NCBI GenBank assembly: GCA_002410555.1
Contig: DHSR01000033.1
Coordinates: forward strand, 151,566-215,565
Source of the DNA: Bacteroidales bacterium UBA5281
Lineage (GTDB): Bacteria > Bacteroidota > Bacteroidia > Bacteroidales > Lentimicrobiaceae
Direction: 5' to 3'
DNA length: 64,000 nt
Shown: one piece after another, positions 33,808 through 43,798 of the stretch
Numbering within the stretch: the stretch's first letter is position 1
How the letters are laid out: every line of letters starts with the position of its first letter
The notes under the pieces: generated by a model
Databases searched by the model: none
Seen by the model: only the letters and a program-made list of their open reading frames with translations
What the model was told of the DNA's origin: nothing
Made by a program: the position numbers and the translations under genes

Positions 33808-35028
33808 GTGAATTTCGAACTTTTTATCAGTAGCAGAATAAGATCAAAAAAGGACACCTCATTTTCCCGTCCCATTATTCTTATTTCAATTGCCGGTATC
33901 TCTCTTGGGGTAATGGTTATGTTGATATCGGTTGCCGTTCTTAAAGGTTTTCAGTTTCAAATACGGGATAAGGTAGCAGGCTTTGGCGGCCATATCCAGA
34001 TTTCGGGGTTCAGTTCAAACCTCTCCCTGGAGCCGGAACCGGTCAACCTGAGTGACATTCGTATGGCAGAAATCAGCCGGCTTAACAATGTGAGCGCGGT
34101 TCAGGCTTTCGGTTTAAAAGCTGGCATCCTCAAAACCACCGATCAGATTCATGGGGTAGTATTAAAAGGGGTGGACAGCAGTTATAGATGGGACTTTTTC
34201 AAGGAAAAACTCATTTCCGGACAATTGCCAGATATAAAGGGGGTAAACCCTTCGGATGAAATGCTGATTTCAAAAAAGATTGCACAACTCCTTCATCTTA
34301 AGGTTGGAGATGATCTGCGTATGTATTTTATTGCGGAGAACCTTACACGCGGTCGTAAATTTGTTATTTCAGGCATATATAGCACCGGGCTGGCCGAATT
34401 TGATGAAATGTACGTGCTTGGCGATATCCGCCACATCAGAAAACTTAATGGCTGGGCTGAAAATCAGGCCTCGGGGGTGGAAATCCTGGTTTCCGATTTT
34501 TCAAAACTGGACGAAACCACCAATGAAGTCTATGAACTCACCGGTTATGAGCTAAATGCACAAACCATCAAACAGCTTTATCCCCAGATCTTCGATTGGG
34601 TAGAAATTCAGGATGTAAACGTTATTATTATCCTCATCCTTATGGTACTTGTGTCGGCCATTACCATAATTTCCACCTTGCTTATACTTATACTGGAACA
34701 CACCCGCAACATTGGCCTGCTAAAGGCCCTGGGTGCTTCCAACGCTAGTATCCGCCGTATTTTTATTATGGCTTCCCTGTATATTGCATTTTATGGATTA
34801 CTCTGGGGGAATTTACTGGGATTGGGATTGATATGTTTTCAATCTGAAACAGGGTTTCTTCCACTGCCCGAAGAATCTTATTTTATGTCATCGGTACCTG
34901 TTTCTATTGGATGGTTTGAGATTATTGCCATTAACGTCGGAGTTATGATTATCAGCACTTTACTGATGCTGATTCCATCCATGATAGTGCGCTTTATTTC
35001 ACCGGTAAGGGCATTGCGTTTTGAATAA
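33808..35028 (+). CDS. LolC/LolE-like ABC transporter permease (lipoprotein-releasing type)
   Basis: About 406 aa from the GTG at 33808; a TTG at 33790 lies in the -7 box and is less likely. FtsX/MacB architecture: one N-terminal helix (PIILISIAGISLGVMVMLISVAVLKGF), a periplasmic MacB-PCD domain of about 200 residues (FQFQIRDKVAGFGGHIQISG...) and three C-terminal helices with the FtsX signature LLILILEHTRNIGLLKALGAS. It sorts or extrudes outer-membrane lipoproteins in Gram-negatives. No ATPase gene is adjacent. It converges on cysH with an 11-nt gap. Confidence 0.88.
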   Translation: MNFELFISSRIRSKKDTSFSRPIILISIAGISLGVMVMLISVAVLKGFQFQIRDKVAGFGGHIQISGFSSNLSLEPEPVNLSDIRMAEISRLNNVSAVQAFGLKAGILKTTDQIHGVVLKGVDSSYRWDFFKEKLISGQLPDIKGVNPSDEMLISKKIAQLLHLKVGDDLRMYFIAENLTRGRKFVISGIYSTGLAEFDEMYVLGDIRHIRKLNGWAENQASGVEILVSDFSKLDETTNEVYELTGYELNAQTIKQLYPQIFDWVEIQDVNVIIILILMVLVSAITIISTLLILILEHTRNIGLLKALGASNASIRRIFIMASLYIAFYGLLWGNLLGLGLICFQSETGFLPLPEESYFMSSVPVSIGWFEIIAINVGVMIISTLLMLIPSMIVRFISPVRALRFE

Positions 35029-35039
35029 TTAAAGCAGGT

Positions 35040-35759
35040 TTAATCTTTTTTGTGTAAGCCGCACTCCCGCGTATTTGGATTTTCCCACCACCAGCGTCCG
35101 GCCCTGATATCTTCTCCGGGTAAAATGGCCCGTGTACAGGGTAAGCAGCCAATACTGGCAAAACCTTCATCGTGAAGTTTATTGTAAGGCACATTGTTTT
35201 CTTTTATAAACGCCCAAACCTGTGCTTCAGTCCAGTCTATCAGCGGATTGACTTTAATCAGACCATTGGTGGCGTCCCACTCAACAAGCTGATCATCCTG
35301 CCGGGTAACCGATTGCTCCCTGCGTAACCCGCAAATCCATGCATCCAGCCCTTTAAATGCCCGTTGTAAGGGTTCTACTTTTCGAACATGGCAACACCTG
35401 CGCCTGTTTTCAATACTTTCGTAGAACAGGTTTATTCCTTTCTCATTTACCATTTGCTCCACTGCATCTTTATCAGGAAACATGACTTTAATGTTAATGC
35501 CATATCTCTCATTCGTTTGCTGCATTAGATCATAAGTTTCCTGAAACAATCTGCCGGTGTCCAGTGTAAAAAATGAGGCCGATTTGTCGATGCCGGCAAT
35601 AAAGTGTGTAATTACCTGATCTTCCGCGCCCAGACTGGTGGAAAAAGCAACCTTGCCCTCAAAATCGGTCAGGAAATATTTCAGGACTTCTGCTGCGTTC
35701 TTTCCTGCTAATTTTTGATTTAATGCTTCAGCGCGTTGTATATTTTCTTTAGTTGACAT
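35040..35759 (-). CDS. cysH: Adenylyl-sulfate (APS) reductase, thioredoxin-dependent, [4Fe-4S] type
   Basis: 239 aa. The PP-loop-type domain starts VAFSTSLGAEDQVI. The four-Cys cluster pattern is complete: CysCys at 122-123 (RRCCHVRKVEP) and CxxC at 205-208 (GCLPC). The catalytic Cys lies in the C-terminal ECGLH (Cys233). The four Cys mark the APS reductase subgroup rather than the cluster-free PAPS reductase. It makes sulfite from APS in assimilation. No other sulfate genes are nearby; the next gene downstream is convergent and the upstream neighbour is an MBL hydrolase 10 nt away. Confidence 0.94.
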   Translation of the reverse strand: MSTKENIQRAEALNQKLAGKNAAEVLKYFLTDFEGKVAFSTSLGAEDQVITHFIAGIDKSASFFTLDTGRLFQETYDLMQQTNERYGINIKVMFPDKDAVEQMVNEKGINLFYESIENRRRCCHVRKVEPLQRAFKGLDAWICGLRREQSVTRQDDQLVEWDATNGLIKVNPLIDWTEAQVWAFIKENNVPYNKLHDEGFASIGCLPCTRAILPGEDIRAGRWWWENPNTRECGLHKKD

Positions 35760-35769
35760 AGTTTAAGTG

Positions 35770-36615
35770 TTATTTCGTAAAAAAATCCGCTATATTTCCA
35801 ATCCTGTCAGCCACTATACCCTTTTCCGTTCGGCGTAGGGTACATGCCTCATTATAAAAGTCATGCTGAAATACAAGGATATAGTGGTTCTCACACGCTT
35901 CTTCGAGAAAGGCTTCCTTTTCGTGAATGCTTAACAGGGGTTCAATATCAACCGCCGGAACATAATGTGGCGGCAAATTGGCCAGGGCCGGAATGAAATC
36001 GGCAAGAAAAACTATGGTTTTGGAACCGGCAGTAATAAAAGGAACAAGCTGCCCCCGCGTATGGCCATTAAATATACGGAGTTTTATGTTTTCATCCCAA
36101 TGGCATTCTTTTTCAATCAAAATACATCTGCCCGAGTTTTGTAAAGGTAAAATATTGTCCTGAAAAAATGCAGCAGATTCACGTGGATTGGAATCAAATG
36201 CCCATTTAAACTGTCGGCTGGAACACCAGTAACGGGCATTCGGGAACAGCTCTTTGGGCTGTTGCTTCTTATCGTAATAAACTGCTCCCCCCACATGATC
36301 GTCATGTAAATGCGTAAAAATCACATCCGTAATTCCGGCAGGGGAGAGGCCGGCAGCTTTCAGGCCTGCTGATATTTCACAGACATCAAAACGAAATTTG
36401 TATTTATAATATTTGTCGTCCCGCTTTTCACCCATGCCGGTATCAAACAATACCTTTCGGTTTCCGTAACAAAGCAGCGAACACCGGGTAGTAATTTTTA
36501 CCAGGTTGTCTTCATCTTCAGGATACACCTTTTCCCAGATGGTTTTTGGTACCACTCCAAAGGCCACGCCCCCATCCATCTTCCAGTGATCAGCATGTAT
36601 TGTTGTAATCTTCAT
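35770..36615 (-). CDS. MBL-fold metallo-hydrolase
   Basis: 281 aa. The metal-binding motif THLHDDHVGG (His102, His104, Asp106, His107) is intact, followed by NGHTRGQLVPF (third His), LADF and late histidine VFQHDF. This is the quorum-quenching-lactonase/PNGM-like branch of the superfamily by layout, but the substrate cannot be assigned. It ends 10 nt before cysH and is probably co-transcribed. A -7-like TAAATTTG (minus) lies just upstream at 36621-36628. Confidence 0.9.
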   Translation of the reverse strand: MKITTIHADHWKMDGGVAFGVVPKTIWEKVYPEDEDNLVKITTRCSLLCYGNRKVLFDTGMGEKRDDKYYKYKFRFDVCEISAGLKAAGLSPAGITDVIFTHLHDDHVGGAVYYDKKQQPKELFPNARYWCSSRQFKWAFDSNPRESAAFFQDNILPLQNSGRCILIEKECHWDENIKLRIFNGHTRGQLVPFITAGSKTIVFLADFIPALANLPPHYVPAVDIEPLLSIHEKEAFLEEACENHYILVFQHDFYNEACTLRRTEKGIVADRIGNIADFFTK

Positions 36616-36716
36616 CGTTGCAAATTTATGACTTTTAAACGTATACTTTTGGTTTCATCCAAAACGAAACAATATTGGCCGATAATTTTGGTATTTTTGT
36701 TGTTTAATTCTACTGC

Positions 36717-38072
36717 ATGAAAGTTCATTTTATTGCCATTGGTGGCAGCGCAATGCACAACCTGGCCATTGCACTTCATTTAAAAGGTTATAAGGTAACA
36801 GGGTCTGATGACGAGATTTTTGAACCTGCCCACTCCAGGCTTAAAAAATATGGATTGTTGCCGGCAGCTGAAGGGTGGGACATTCAAAAAATTCACACCG
36901 GACTGGATGCCATAATTCTTGGCATGCACGCCAGATCCGACAATCCGGAAATAGCTGCTGCCCGGAAACTCAACATCCCTGTTTATTCTTATCCTGAATT
37001 TCTTTATGAGCAGTCAGGCCACAAAAAAAGAGTAGTTATTGGCGGCAGTCATGGCAAAACAACCATTACTGCCATGATTTTGCATGTGCTTAAACATCAT
37101 AACATAGATGCAGATTATATGGTAGGTGCCCAACTCGAAGGCTTTGAAGTTATGGTTAGAGTAACTGAAGATGCTCCTGTTATGATTATTGAAGGGGATG
37201 AATACCTGACATCAGCGCTTGATCGCAGGCCGAAATTTCATGTCTATCAACCCGATATTGGACTAATTAGCGGAATAGCCTGGGATCATATGAATGTGTT
37301 TCCCACTTTCGAAAATTATCTGGAACAATTCAGTCAGTTTGCCCAATTATTACCCAAAGGGGGAAGTCTGATTTACTGCGCTGAGGATGAATATGTGGTA
37401 AACATTGCAGCCCAACTGCCTGAGGATATTCATAAACTTCCTTATACGCTGCCACCTTATCATGTAAAGGAGGGCATCACTATCCTTCACACCCCGGGGG
37501 GTGAAGTGCCGCTGAAAATTTTCGGCCAGCACAATCTGCTCAACCTCGAAGGTGCCAGGTTAATCTGTCAGGAACTGGATATTGATGGCGAAGCATTTTA
37601 TGATGCCATTCAATCTTTTGTGGGTGCTTCAAAACGACTTGAATTGGTTGCATCCAATGCCAATACGGCCATTTACAAAGACTTTGCCCATAGTCCATCC
37701 AAGCTGAAGGCCACCATACAGGCCGTTAAAGAACAATTTCCGGGGCGAAAACTTACCGCCTGTTTTGAATTACACACATACAGCAGCCTGAATAAGGATT
37801 TCTTATCCCAATATGCACATGCTATGGATGATGCCGAGAAAAGTATTGTATTTTACAGCAAACATGCTCTGGAATTAAAACGCCTGAAACATTTCGATAG
37901 TGATGATGTAGTTAATGCCTTTAAACGTAATGATATTCAGGTGTATAACGAAACCAGGGAACTACAGGAATTTTTAGTGAATGCCGGCTGGAATGATCAT
38001 AATCTGTTATTGATGAGTTCGGGGAATTTCTTTGGATTGGATTTGGATGCATTGTCGGCTCACATTATTTAA
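36717..38072 (+). CDS. mpl: Mpl-like UDP-MurNAc:tripeptide ligase (Mur ligase family)
   Basis: 451 aa with the three Mur-ligase domains. N-terminal Rossmann FIAIGGSAMHNLAIALHLKGYKVTGSDDE; ATP-binding P-loop GGSHGKTTITAM near 110; central EGDEYLTSALDRRPKF and SGIAWDHMNVFPTFENY; C-terminal KDFAHSPSKLKATI and CFELHTYSSL. The DEY and SALDRRPKF features are those of Mpl rather than MurC. It reattaches recycled L-Ala-D-Glu-DAP tripeptide to UDP-MurNAc. A TATTTTTG box sits at 36692-36699. Confidence 0.85.
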   Translation: MKVHFIAIGGSAMHNLAIALHLKGYKVTGSDDEIFEPAHSRLKKYGLLPAAEGWDIQKIHTGLDAIILGMHARSDNPEIAAARKLNIPVYSYPEFLYEQSGHKKRVVIGGSHGKTTITAMILHVLKHHNIDADYMVGAQLEGFEVMVRVTEDAPVMIIEGDEYLTSALDRRPKFHVYQPDIGLISGIAWDHMNVFPTFENYLEQFSQFAQLLPKGGSLIYCAEDEYVVNIAAQLPEDIHKLPYTLPPYHVKEGITILHTPGGEVPLKIFGQHNLLNLEGARLICQELDIDGEAFYDAIQSFVGASKRLELVASNANTAIYKDFAHSPSKLKATIQAVKEQFPGRKLTACFELHTYSSLNKDFLSQYAHAMDDAEKSIVFYSKHALELKRLKHFDSDDVVNAFKRNDIQVYNETRELQEFLVNAGWNDHNLLLMSSGNFFGLDLDALSAHII

Positions 38073-38165
38073 TCGCCTGGTTAACCACCATTGTTTTAGG
38101 CGATTAAATAAGTATTACCTGCTACTAAAACAAACAGGGAACCTTTTTAGGGGTTCCCTGTTCGA
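38067..38165. terminator. Two hairpins between convergent mpl and clpC
   Basis: The first stem, ATTTAATCGCCT (38067-38078) with AGGCGATTAAAT (38098-38109), includes the mpl stop codon and lacks a T-tail. The second, AACAGGGAACC / GGTTCCCTGTT (about 38133-38162), is followed by TGTTTTAG on the minus strand and fits a clpC terminator. Together they close both genes. Confidence 0.7.
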
Positions 38166-38185
38166 GTTTCAAGCCATATGAAACA

Positions 38186-40732
38186 TTAATTTGCTGCTTC
38201 CTTAGGTACCACTGGTTTTATAATTTGTATATCCAGTTCTTCAGCTTTTTCTTTGTGTGAGATTACCACTTTATCGCCTTCTGAAAGATTTGATTTGATG
38301 ATCTCTTCCGCCAGAGCGTCTTCAATGTATTTTTGAATGGCTCTTTTCAATGGACGTGCACCAAACTGGGCATCCCAGCCTTTCTCTACAATAAAGTCTT
38401 TGGCTTCAATGGTAACTTCCATTTCATAACCCATCTCAGCAACCCTTTTGAAAAGGTGCTTTAGTTCAATATCGATAATTTTGTGAATATCTTCACGCTC
38501 AAGTGATTCAAAAATAATCACATCGTCGATACGATTCAGGAACTCCGGAGCAAAGGAGCGCTTGAGTGCATTTTCAATTACACCTGTGGCAAAAGTTGAA
38601 CTGCCTGACATTTTAGCGCTTGTGGCAAAACCAACCCCCTGTCCAAAATCTTTCAACTGACGTGATCCAATGTTGGAGGTCATAATTACAATGGTATTCT
38701 TAAAGTCTACCTTACGGCCAAGGCTATCGGTAAGTACTCCATCATCCAGCACTTGCAAAAGAATATGGAAGATATCGGGATGAGCTTTTTCAATCTCATC
38801 AAGAAGCACAATAGAGTATGGTTTGCGACGCACTTTTTCGGTAAGCTGCCCGCCTTCTTCGTAACCAACGTATCCGGGAGGCGCACCAACCAGTCGCGAA
38901 ACTGCAAATTTCTCCATATATTCACTCATGTCAATTCTGATCAACGTATCCTCGCTATCGAACAGATATTTGGCGAGAATTTTAGCCAGATGGGTTTTCC
39001 CTACTCCGGTAGGACCTAAAAAGATGAATGTTCCGATGGGCTTATTGGGATCCTTTAAGCCGGCACGGTTGCGTCGGATGGCTTTTACCACTTTTTTAAT
39101 GGCATCGGGCTGACCAATTACACTATCACTGAGATCGTTTTCCATGTGCAATAGCCGGTCACTTTCATTTTGTGCTATTCGCTGAACAGGAACCCCGGTC
39201 ATCATAGCAACCACTTCAGCCACATTATCTTCACTTACCGTAATGCGGTGCATTTTGGAATCGTCCTCCCATCTCTTTTTAGCGGCTTCCAGTTCTATCA
39301 TCAGTTTACGTTCGGTGTCGCGGAATTTGGCGGCTTCTTCAAACTTCTGACTATGAATGGCATTATTTTTCAGCTCTTTGATCTCTTCAATACGCTGCTC
39401 CAGTTGAATGATTTCATTGGGAACCTGCATATTGGTGATATGTACCCGGGCTCCGGCTTCGTCCAGTGCATCTATGGCCTTATCCGGCAAATAACGGTCG
39501 GTAAGGTAACGGTTGGTAAGCGAAACACAGGCTTCAATAGCATCGTCATTGTATTTTACCAGATGATGATCTTCATATTTTTCTTTAATATTATTCAGAA
39601 TGGTTACGGTTTCTTCAGTAGTGGTAGGATCTACCAAAATTTTCTGAAACCGGCGTTCCAGCGCTCCGTCTTTCTCGATATATTGTCTGTATTCATCCAG
39701 GGTAGTAGCTCCGATGCATTGTATTTCGCCCCGGGCAAGTGCTGGCTTAAACATATTGGAAGCATCCAGCGAACCGGAAGCATTTCCGGCACCCACTATG
39801 GTATGAATTTCATCAATAAACAGAATAATATCCCGGTTTTTTTCCAGTTCATTTAGTACGGCTTTCATGCGTTCTTCAAACTGGCCGCGATATTTCGTTC
39901 CGGCCACCAGGGAGGCCAGATCAAGGGTGAAAATTCGTTTGTTAAAAAGAATACGCGACACTTTGCGTGATATGATCCTCAGTGCCAAACCTTCAGCAAT
40001 GGCCGACTTACCCACACCAGGTTCCCCAATGAGGATAGGATTATTTTTTTTGCGCCTGCTCAATATCTGGGCAATGCGCTCCAGTTCTCTTTCCCGTCCA
40101 ACAATAGGATCGAGGCGGCCCTCTTCAGCAGCCTTGGTCAAATCGCGACCAAAATTGTCCAGAACGGGCGTTTTTGATTTAGAATCTGCCACCTTTCGCG
40201 GTCCACCGCCATAACCCCGGCCTTCATCAGCGTCATCATCGGGAGTGCTGCCCGGCAATTCGCCACGCGGTCCTTCCTGCTTATGACTTTCATCGTGACT
40301 TATGATAGACTTTAGCTCTTCTCTTACTGAGTCATAGTCTATACCATACTTATTCAATGTGCTGGTAACAAGATTGTCTTCGTCTTTTAAAATAGCAAGC
40401 AGCAAATGTTCAGTTCCAATCAATTCACTATTGAACATCTTGGCCTCCAGATAAGTAAGTTTCAGTGCACGTTCAGCCTGTTTTACCAATGGCAGATTTT
40501 CTGCCTTTTTGTCACGCTTGGCGCCTGAACTGATTGTTTTTTCAATGGTTTTTCTGATTTCATTGGTATCGATACCCAGCATATTCAAAATTTGAATGGC
40601 CATGCCTTCGCCTTCGCGTATAATGCCAAGAAATAAATGCTCCACACCAATCTTTTCATTTCCCAACCGAAGTGATTCCTCCCGGCTGTAGGTAAGTACG
40701 TCTTTTACCCGTTGTGAAAATTTAGCTTCCAT
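38186..40732 (-). CDS. clpC: ATP-dependent Clp protease ATP-binding subunit ClpC
   Basis: 848 aa from the ATG at 40732, which has AAGGAG 12 bases upstream; the frame opens 12 codons earlier. Order: Clp N-terminal repeats (1-145, FSQRVKDVLTYSREES, EHLFLGI), first AAA+ domain with GEPGVGKSAIAEG and IDEIHTIVGAG, a UVR-like middle segment (EEAAKFRDTERKLM), second AAA+ domain with GPTGVGKTHLAK, and a D2-small domain. It unfolds substrates for ClpP, and ClpS (encoded 13 kb away) can be its adaptor. Confidence 0.97.
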   Translation of the reverse strand: MEAKFSQRVKDVLTYSREESLRLGNEKIGVEHLFLGIIREGEGMAIQILNMLGIDTNEIRKTIEKTISSGAKRDKKAENLPLVKQAERALKLTYLEAKMFNSELIGTEHLLLAILKDEDNLVTSTLNKYGIDYDSVREELKSIISHDESHKQEGPRGELPGSTPDDDADEGRGYGGGPRKVADSKSKTPVLDNFGRDLTKAAEEGRLDPIVGRERELERIAQILSRRKKNNPILIGEPGVGKSAIAEGLALRIISRKVSRILFNKRIFTLDLASLVAGTKYRGQFEERMKAVLNELEKNRDIILFIDEIHTIVGAGNASGSLDASNMFKPALARGEIQCIGATTLDEYRQYIEKDGALERRFQKILVDPTTTEETVTILNNIKEKYEDHHLVKYNDDAIEACVSLTNRYLTDRYLPDKAIDALDEAGARVHITNMQVPNEIIQLEQRIEEIKELKNNAIHSQKFEEAAKFRDTERKLMIELEAAKKRWEDDSKMHRITVSEDNVAEVVAMMTGVPVQRIAQNESDRLLHMENDLSDSVIGQPDAIKKVVKAIRRNRAGLKDPNKPIGTFIFLGPTGVGKTHLAKILAKYLFDSEDTLIRIDMSEYMEKFAVSRLVGAPPGYVGYEEGGQLTEKVRRKPYSIVLLDEIEKAHPDIFHILLQVLDDGVLTDSLGRKVDFKNTIVIMTSNIGSRQLKDFGQGVGFATSAKMSGSSTFATGVIENALKRSFAPEFLNRIDDVIIFESLEREDIHKIIDIELKHLFKRVAEMGYEMEVTIEAKDFIVEKGWDAQFGARPLKRAIQKYIEDALAEEIIKSNLSEGDKVVISHKEKAEELDIQIIKPVVPKEAAN

Positions 40733-41098
40733 ATGTTGATTTCTCTCCTTCTTCTGTGTTATAAACACTTTCTTTGTTTAGTTTTCCGGCTCAAATATAA
40801 TTAAACATCATACATTCATTGAGCCAGGTTTAGCCTGAGGTCAAAAATACGAATAATTTGAACACGCTGTATACATATAGCAGGTCAAATACACAATATT
40901 TTGTCCATACGATCTGTGTATAATCAAATACAATGCCGTTTAAAGAAACAAAGAAAGAAACTACTGAAAAAATATAGCTTTAATACTGAATTTTCCAGAT
41001 ATTTTCGGTTAATTTCCTGTTGTGCTGAAACAAAAAAGTTGTACCTTCGTACCCCTCAAAAGAGGTACTAAAAATTGCTAATTTGAATACACTAAAGA
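40733..41098. other. Divergent clpC/gyrA regulatory region
   Basis: 366 bases without a gene. Toward clpC there are two possible minus -7 boxes, TATATTTG (40792-40799) and TATTTTTG (40842-40849), neither with a good -33 box. Toward gyrA: TTG at 41020-41022, 19 bases, TACCTTCG at 41042-41049, then a short hairpin (GTACCCCT/AGAGGTAC, one mismatch). An AAGGAG at 40745-40750 (minus) serves clpC. Confidence 0.55.
41020..41049 (+). promoter_or_regulatory. Promoter of gyrA
   Basis: TTG, 19-base spacer, TACCTTCG. One base off the -7 consensus. The hairpin just downstream would lie in the leader. Confidence 0.6.
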
Positions 41099-43735
41099 AT
41101 GGAAAATCAAGAAGGTGAAGAAAGAATAATTAAAGTTAATATTGAAACCCAGATGAAGTCGGCTTACATTGACTATTCCATGTCAGTGATAGTGGGCAGG
41201 GCTTTACCTGACGTTCGTGATGGTTTGAAACCGGTTCACCGCCGTGTACTTTATGGAATGTTAGACCTTGGGGTATTGTCGAACCGGTCATATAAAAAAA
41301 GCGCCAGAATAGTAGGGGAGGTGCTCGGTAAATATCATCCCCACGGCGACACCTCCGTTTATGATGCTATGGTGCGAATGGCCCAGGAATGGTCATTGCG
41401 CTACCCACTGGTTGACGGACAGGGAAACTTTGGTTCCATTGATGGAGACAGCCCCGCAGCCATGCGTTATACGGAAGCAAGATTGCAGAAAATTGCAGAA
41501 GAAATGTTATCCGATATAAATAAGGATACGGTTGATTTTCAGAACAACTTCGACGATAGTTTGCAGGAACCCATGGTTTTGCCCGCGCGTATTCCTAATT
41601 TACTGGTCAACGGAGCCTCCGGTATTGCTGTCGGTATGGCTACCAATATGCCACCGCACAACCTGTCAGAGGTGGTTGATGGAACCATCGCCTACATTGA
41701 TAATAAGGAGATCTCCGTAAACGAACTTATGAAGTTTATTAAAGCTCCGGACTTTCCCACAGGGGGATTTATATATGGCTATGAAGGAGTAAAGGAAGCT
41801 TTCGAATCCGGTCGTGGCAGAATCGTAATGCGTGGAGAAAGCAAAATCGAAATCAATCATTCGCACGAGACCATAATATTCAACTCTATACCTTACCAGG
41901 TTAATAAAGCTGATCTTATCAAAAAAGCAGCCGATCTGGTAAATGATAAAAAAATTGAAGGTATTTCTGATATCCGTGACGAATCAGACCGCAACGGGAT
42001 GCGTATTGTTTTTGATCTCAAGCGTGATGCCATTACCAATGTGGTGTTGAATAAATTATATCAGTTAACACCTTTGCAGTCATCATTCAGCGTGAACAAC
42101 ATCTGCCTGGTGAATGGCCGGCCTATGCTGCTAAATATCAAGCAATTAATTCATTATTTTGTAGAACATCGGCATGATGTTGTCCTGCGTAGAACCAAAT
42201 ATGAGCTAAGAGAAGCCGAAAAACGGGCACACATTCTCGCCGGTTTACTTATTGCTCTTGATCATCTGGATGAAGTAATTGCCTTAATCAGGGCAACCAA
42301 AACACCTGAGGAAGCCCGGATAAAATTGATTGAACGCTTCGAACTCTCTGAAATTCAGGCCAGAGCAATCCTCGATATGAGATTGCAGCGTTTAACCGGA
42401 CTGGAAAGAGATAAAATACGAAATGAATACGAGGAACTGCTCAAAATGATTGAGTATTATAACCTTGTGATTAACAACGTAGATATGCGTATGGAGATTA
42501 TCAAGAAGGAATTGCTTGATATAAAGGAAAGCTACGGTGATGAGCGAAAAACACAAATCGTTTATTCAGCAAGTGATTTCCGCATCGAAGATACCATAGC
42601 AGATGAAGATGTGGTGATTACCATTTCACATATGGGTTACATCAAACGTACCCCGCTTACAGAATATCGCCGTCAAAACAGGGGAGGCCGGGGAGCAAAA
42701 GGATCTAATATCCGGGATGAAGACTTCCTGGAATACATGTATGTAGCCAGCATGCATAATTATATGCTTTTCTTTACCGAAAAAGGAAAAGTATTCTGGA
42801 TGCGGGTGTATGAAATTCCCGAGGGAGGTAAAAACAGTAAAGGCAGAGCCATTCAAAATTTGATAAACATTGAACCGGATGATAAAATTAAAGCCTTTAA
42901 AAATTTAAAAAACTTAAAGGACGAAGAGTACATAAACAATAACTATATCATTTTGTGTACACGCAAAGGAATCATCAAAAAAACTTCACTCGAAGCCTAT
43001 TCCAGACCGCGTCAAAATGGAATCAATGCCATTACCATTCGTGAAGGAGATCAATTGCTTGAAGCCCGATTAACCAATGGGAATAACGAAGTATTGCTTG
43101 CACTAAGATCAGGCAGAGCCATACGTTTTAATGAAAGTACCGTGAGGCCTATGGGTAGGATGGCTTCCGGGGTAAAAGGCATTACTCTGGCCAGCGATAA
43201 AGATGAAGTTATTGGCATGATCTGTCCTCCGGACGATTCAGCAGATATTTTGGTTGTATCAGAAAATGGATATGGTAAACGCTCAAAACTGGAGGATTAC
43301 AGAATAACCAACCGGGGAGGCAAAGGCGTAAAAACCATTAATGTGACTGAAAAAACAGGCGATCTTATCTCTATCGAAGCCGTTACCGATAATGATGATC
43401 TGATGATTATCAATCGTTCAGGTTTGATTATCCGCCTGGGTATCGCCAATTTAAGGGTGATGGGACGTGCAACACAAGGGGTACGTTTAATCACACTCAG
43501 GGGAGACGATTCTATAGCTGCCGTAACAAAGGTAGAAGTGGAAGCAGAAGAAGTATTGGGGCCGGATGAAGAAAATGGAGATATTTCAGACAACAGTGCT
43601 TTGGATAATACAGCCGAATTCACCGCTTTAGATGTTCCGACTGATGATTCTGTAATCAGTACGGAAGATGAAAATGAGGCGGATGATTCAACGGACGAAG
43701 AAAACAATGATGAAATTGGTCCGGAATTTGTATAA
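41099..43735 (+). CDS. gyrA: DNA gyrase subunit A
   Basis: 878 aa. The breakage-reunion domain is complete: SMSVIVGRALPDVRDGLKPVHRRVLYGM, HPHGDTSVYDAMVRMAQ (QRDR region, Ser/Asp positions typical), and AAMRYTEARL with catalytic Tyr. The GyrA box reads QNRGGRGAKG, so it is gyrase rather than ParC. Six beta-pinwheel repeats follow, then an acidic tail (DDSVISTEDENEADDSTDEENND). It introduces negative supercoils with GyrB (not in the window). The 3' end of the gene carries the -33 box of the next gene. Confidence 0.98.
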   Translation: MENQEGEERIIKVNIETQMKSAYIDYSMSVIVGRALPDVRDGLKPVHRRVLYGMLDLGVLSNRSYKKSARIVGEVLGKYHPHGDTSVYDAMVRMAQEWSLRYPLVDGQGNFGSIDGDSPAAMRYTEARLQKIAEEMLSDINKDTVDFQNNFDDSLQEPMVLPARIPNLLVNGASGIAVGMATNMPPHNLSEVVDGTIAYIDNKEISVNELMKFIKAPDFPTGGFIYGYEGVKEAFESGRGRIVMRGESKIEINHSHETIIFNSIPYQVNKADLIKKAADLVNDKKIEGISDIRDESDRNGMRIVFDLKRDAITNVVLNKLYQLTPLQSSFSVNNICLVNGRPMLLNIKQLIHYFVEHRHDVVLRRTKYELREAEKRAHILAGLLIALDHLDEVIALIRATKTPEEARIKLIERFELSEIQARAILDMRLQRLTGLERDKIRNEYEELLKMIEYYNLVINNVDMRMEIIKKELLDIKESYGDERKTQIVYSASDFRIEDTIADEDVVITISHMGYIKRTPLTEYRRQNRGGRGAKGSNIRDEDFLEYMYVASMHNYMLFFTEKGKVFWMRVYEIPEGGKNSKGRAIQNLINIEPDDKIKAFKNLKNLKDEEYINNNYIILCTRKGIIKKTSLEAYSRPRQNGINAITIREGDQLLEARLTNGNNEVLLALRSGRAIRFNESTVRPMGRMASGVKGITLASDKDEVIGMICPPDDSADILVVSENGYGKRSKLEDYRITNRGGKGVKTINVTEKTGDLISIEAVTDNDDLMIINRSGLIIRLGIANLRVMGRATQGVRLITLRGDDSIAAVTKVEVEAEEVLGPDEENGDISDNSALDNTAEFTALDVPTDDSVISTEDENEADDSTDEENNDEIGPEFV

Positions 43736-43758
43736 TTGAAAACCAACCAATACATTTG
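43727..43758 (+). promoter_or_regulatory. Promoter of the TPR gene, overlapping the gyrA stop
   Basis: TTTG (43727-43730, within the last gyrA codons), 20-base spacer, TACATTTG at 43751-43758. Both boxes are perfect, so the TPR gene need not depend on gyrA transcription. Confidence 0.85.
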
Positions 43759-43798
43759 CACCTAATTAAAAGGTTAATCCAACAAAAAAGCAAAAAAA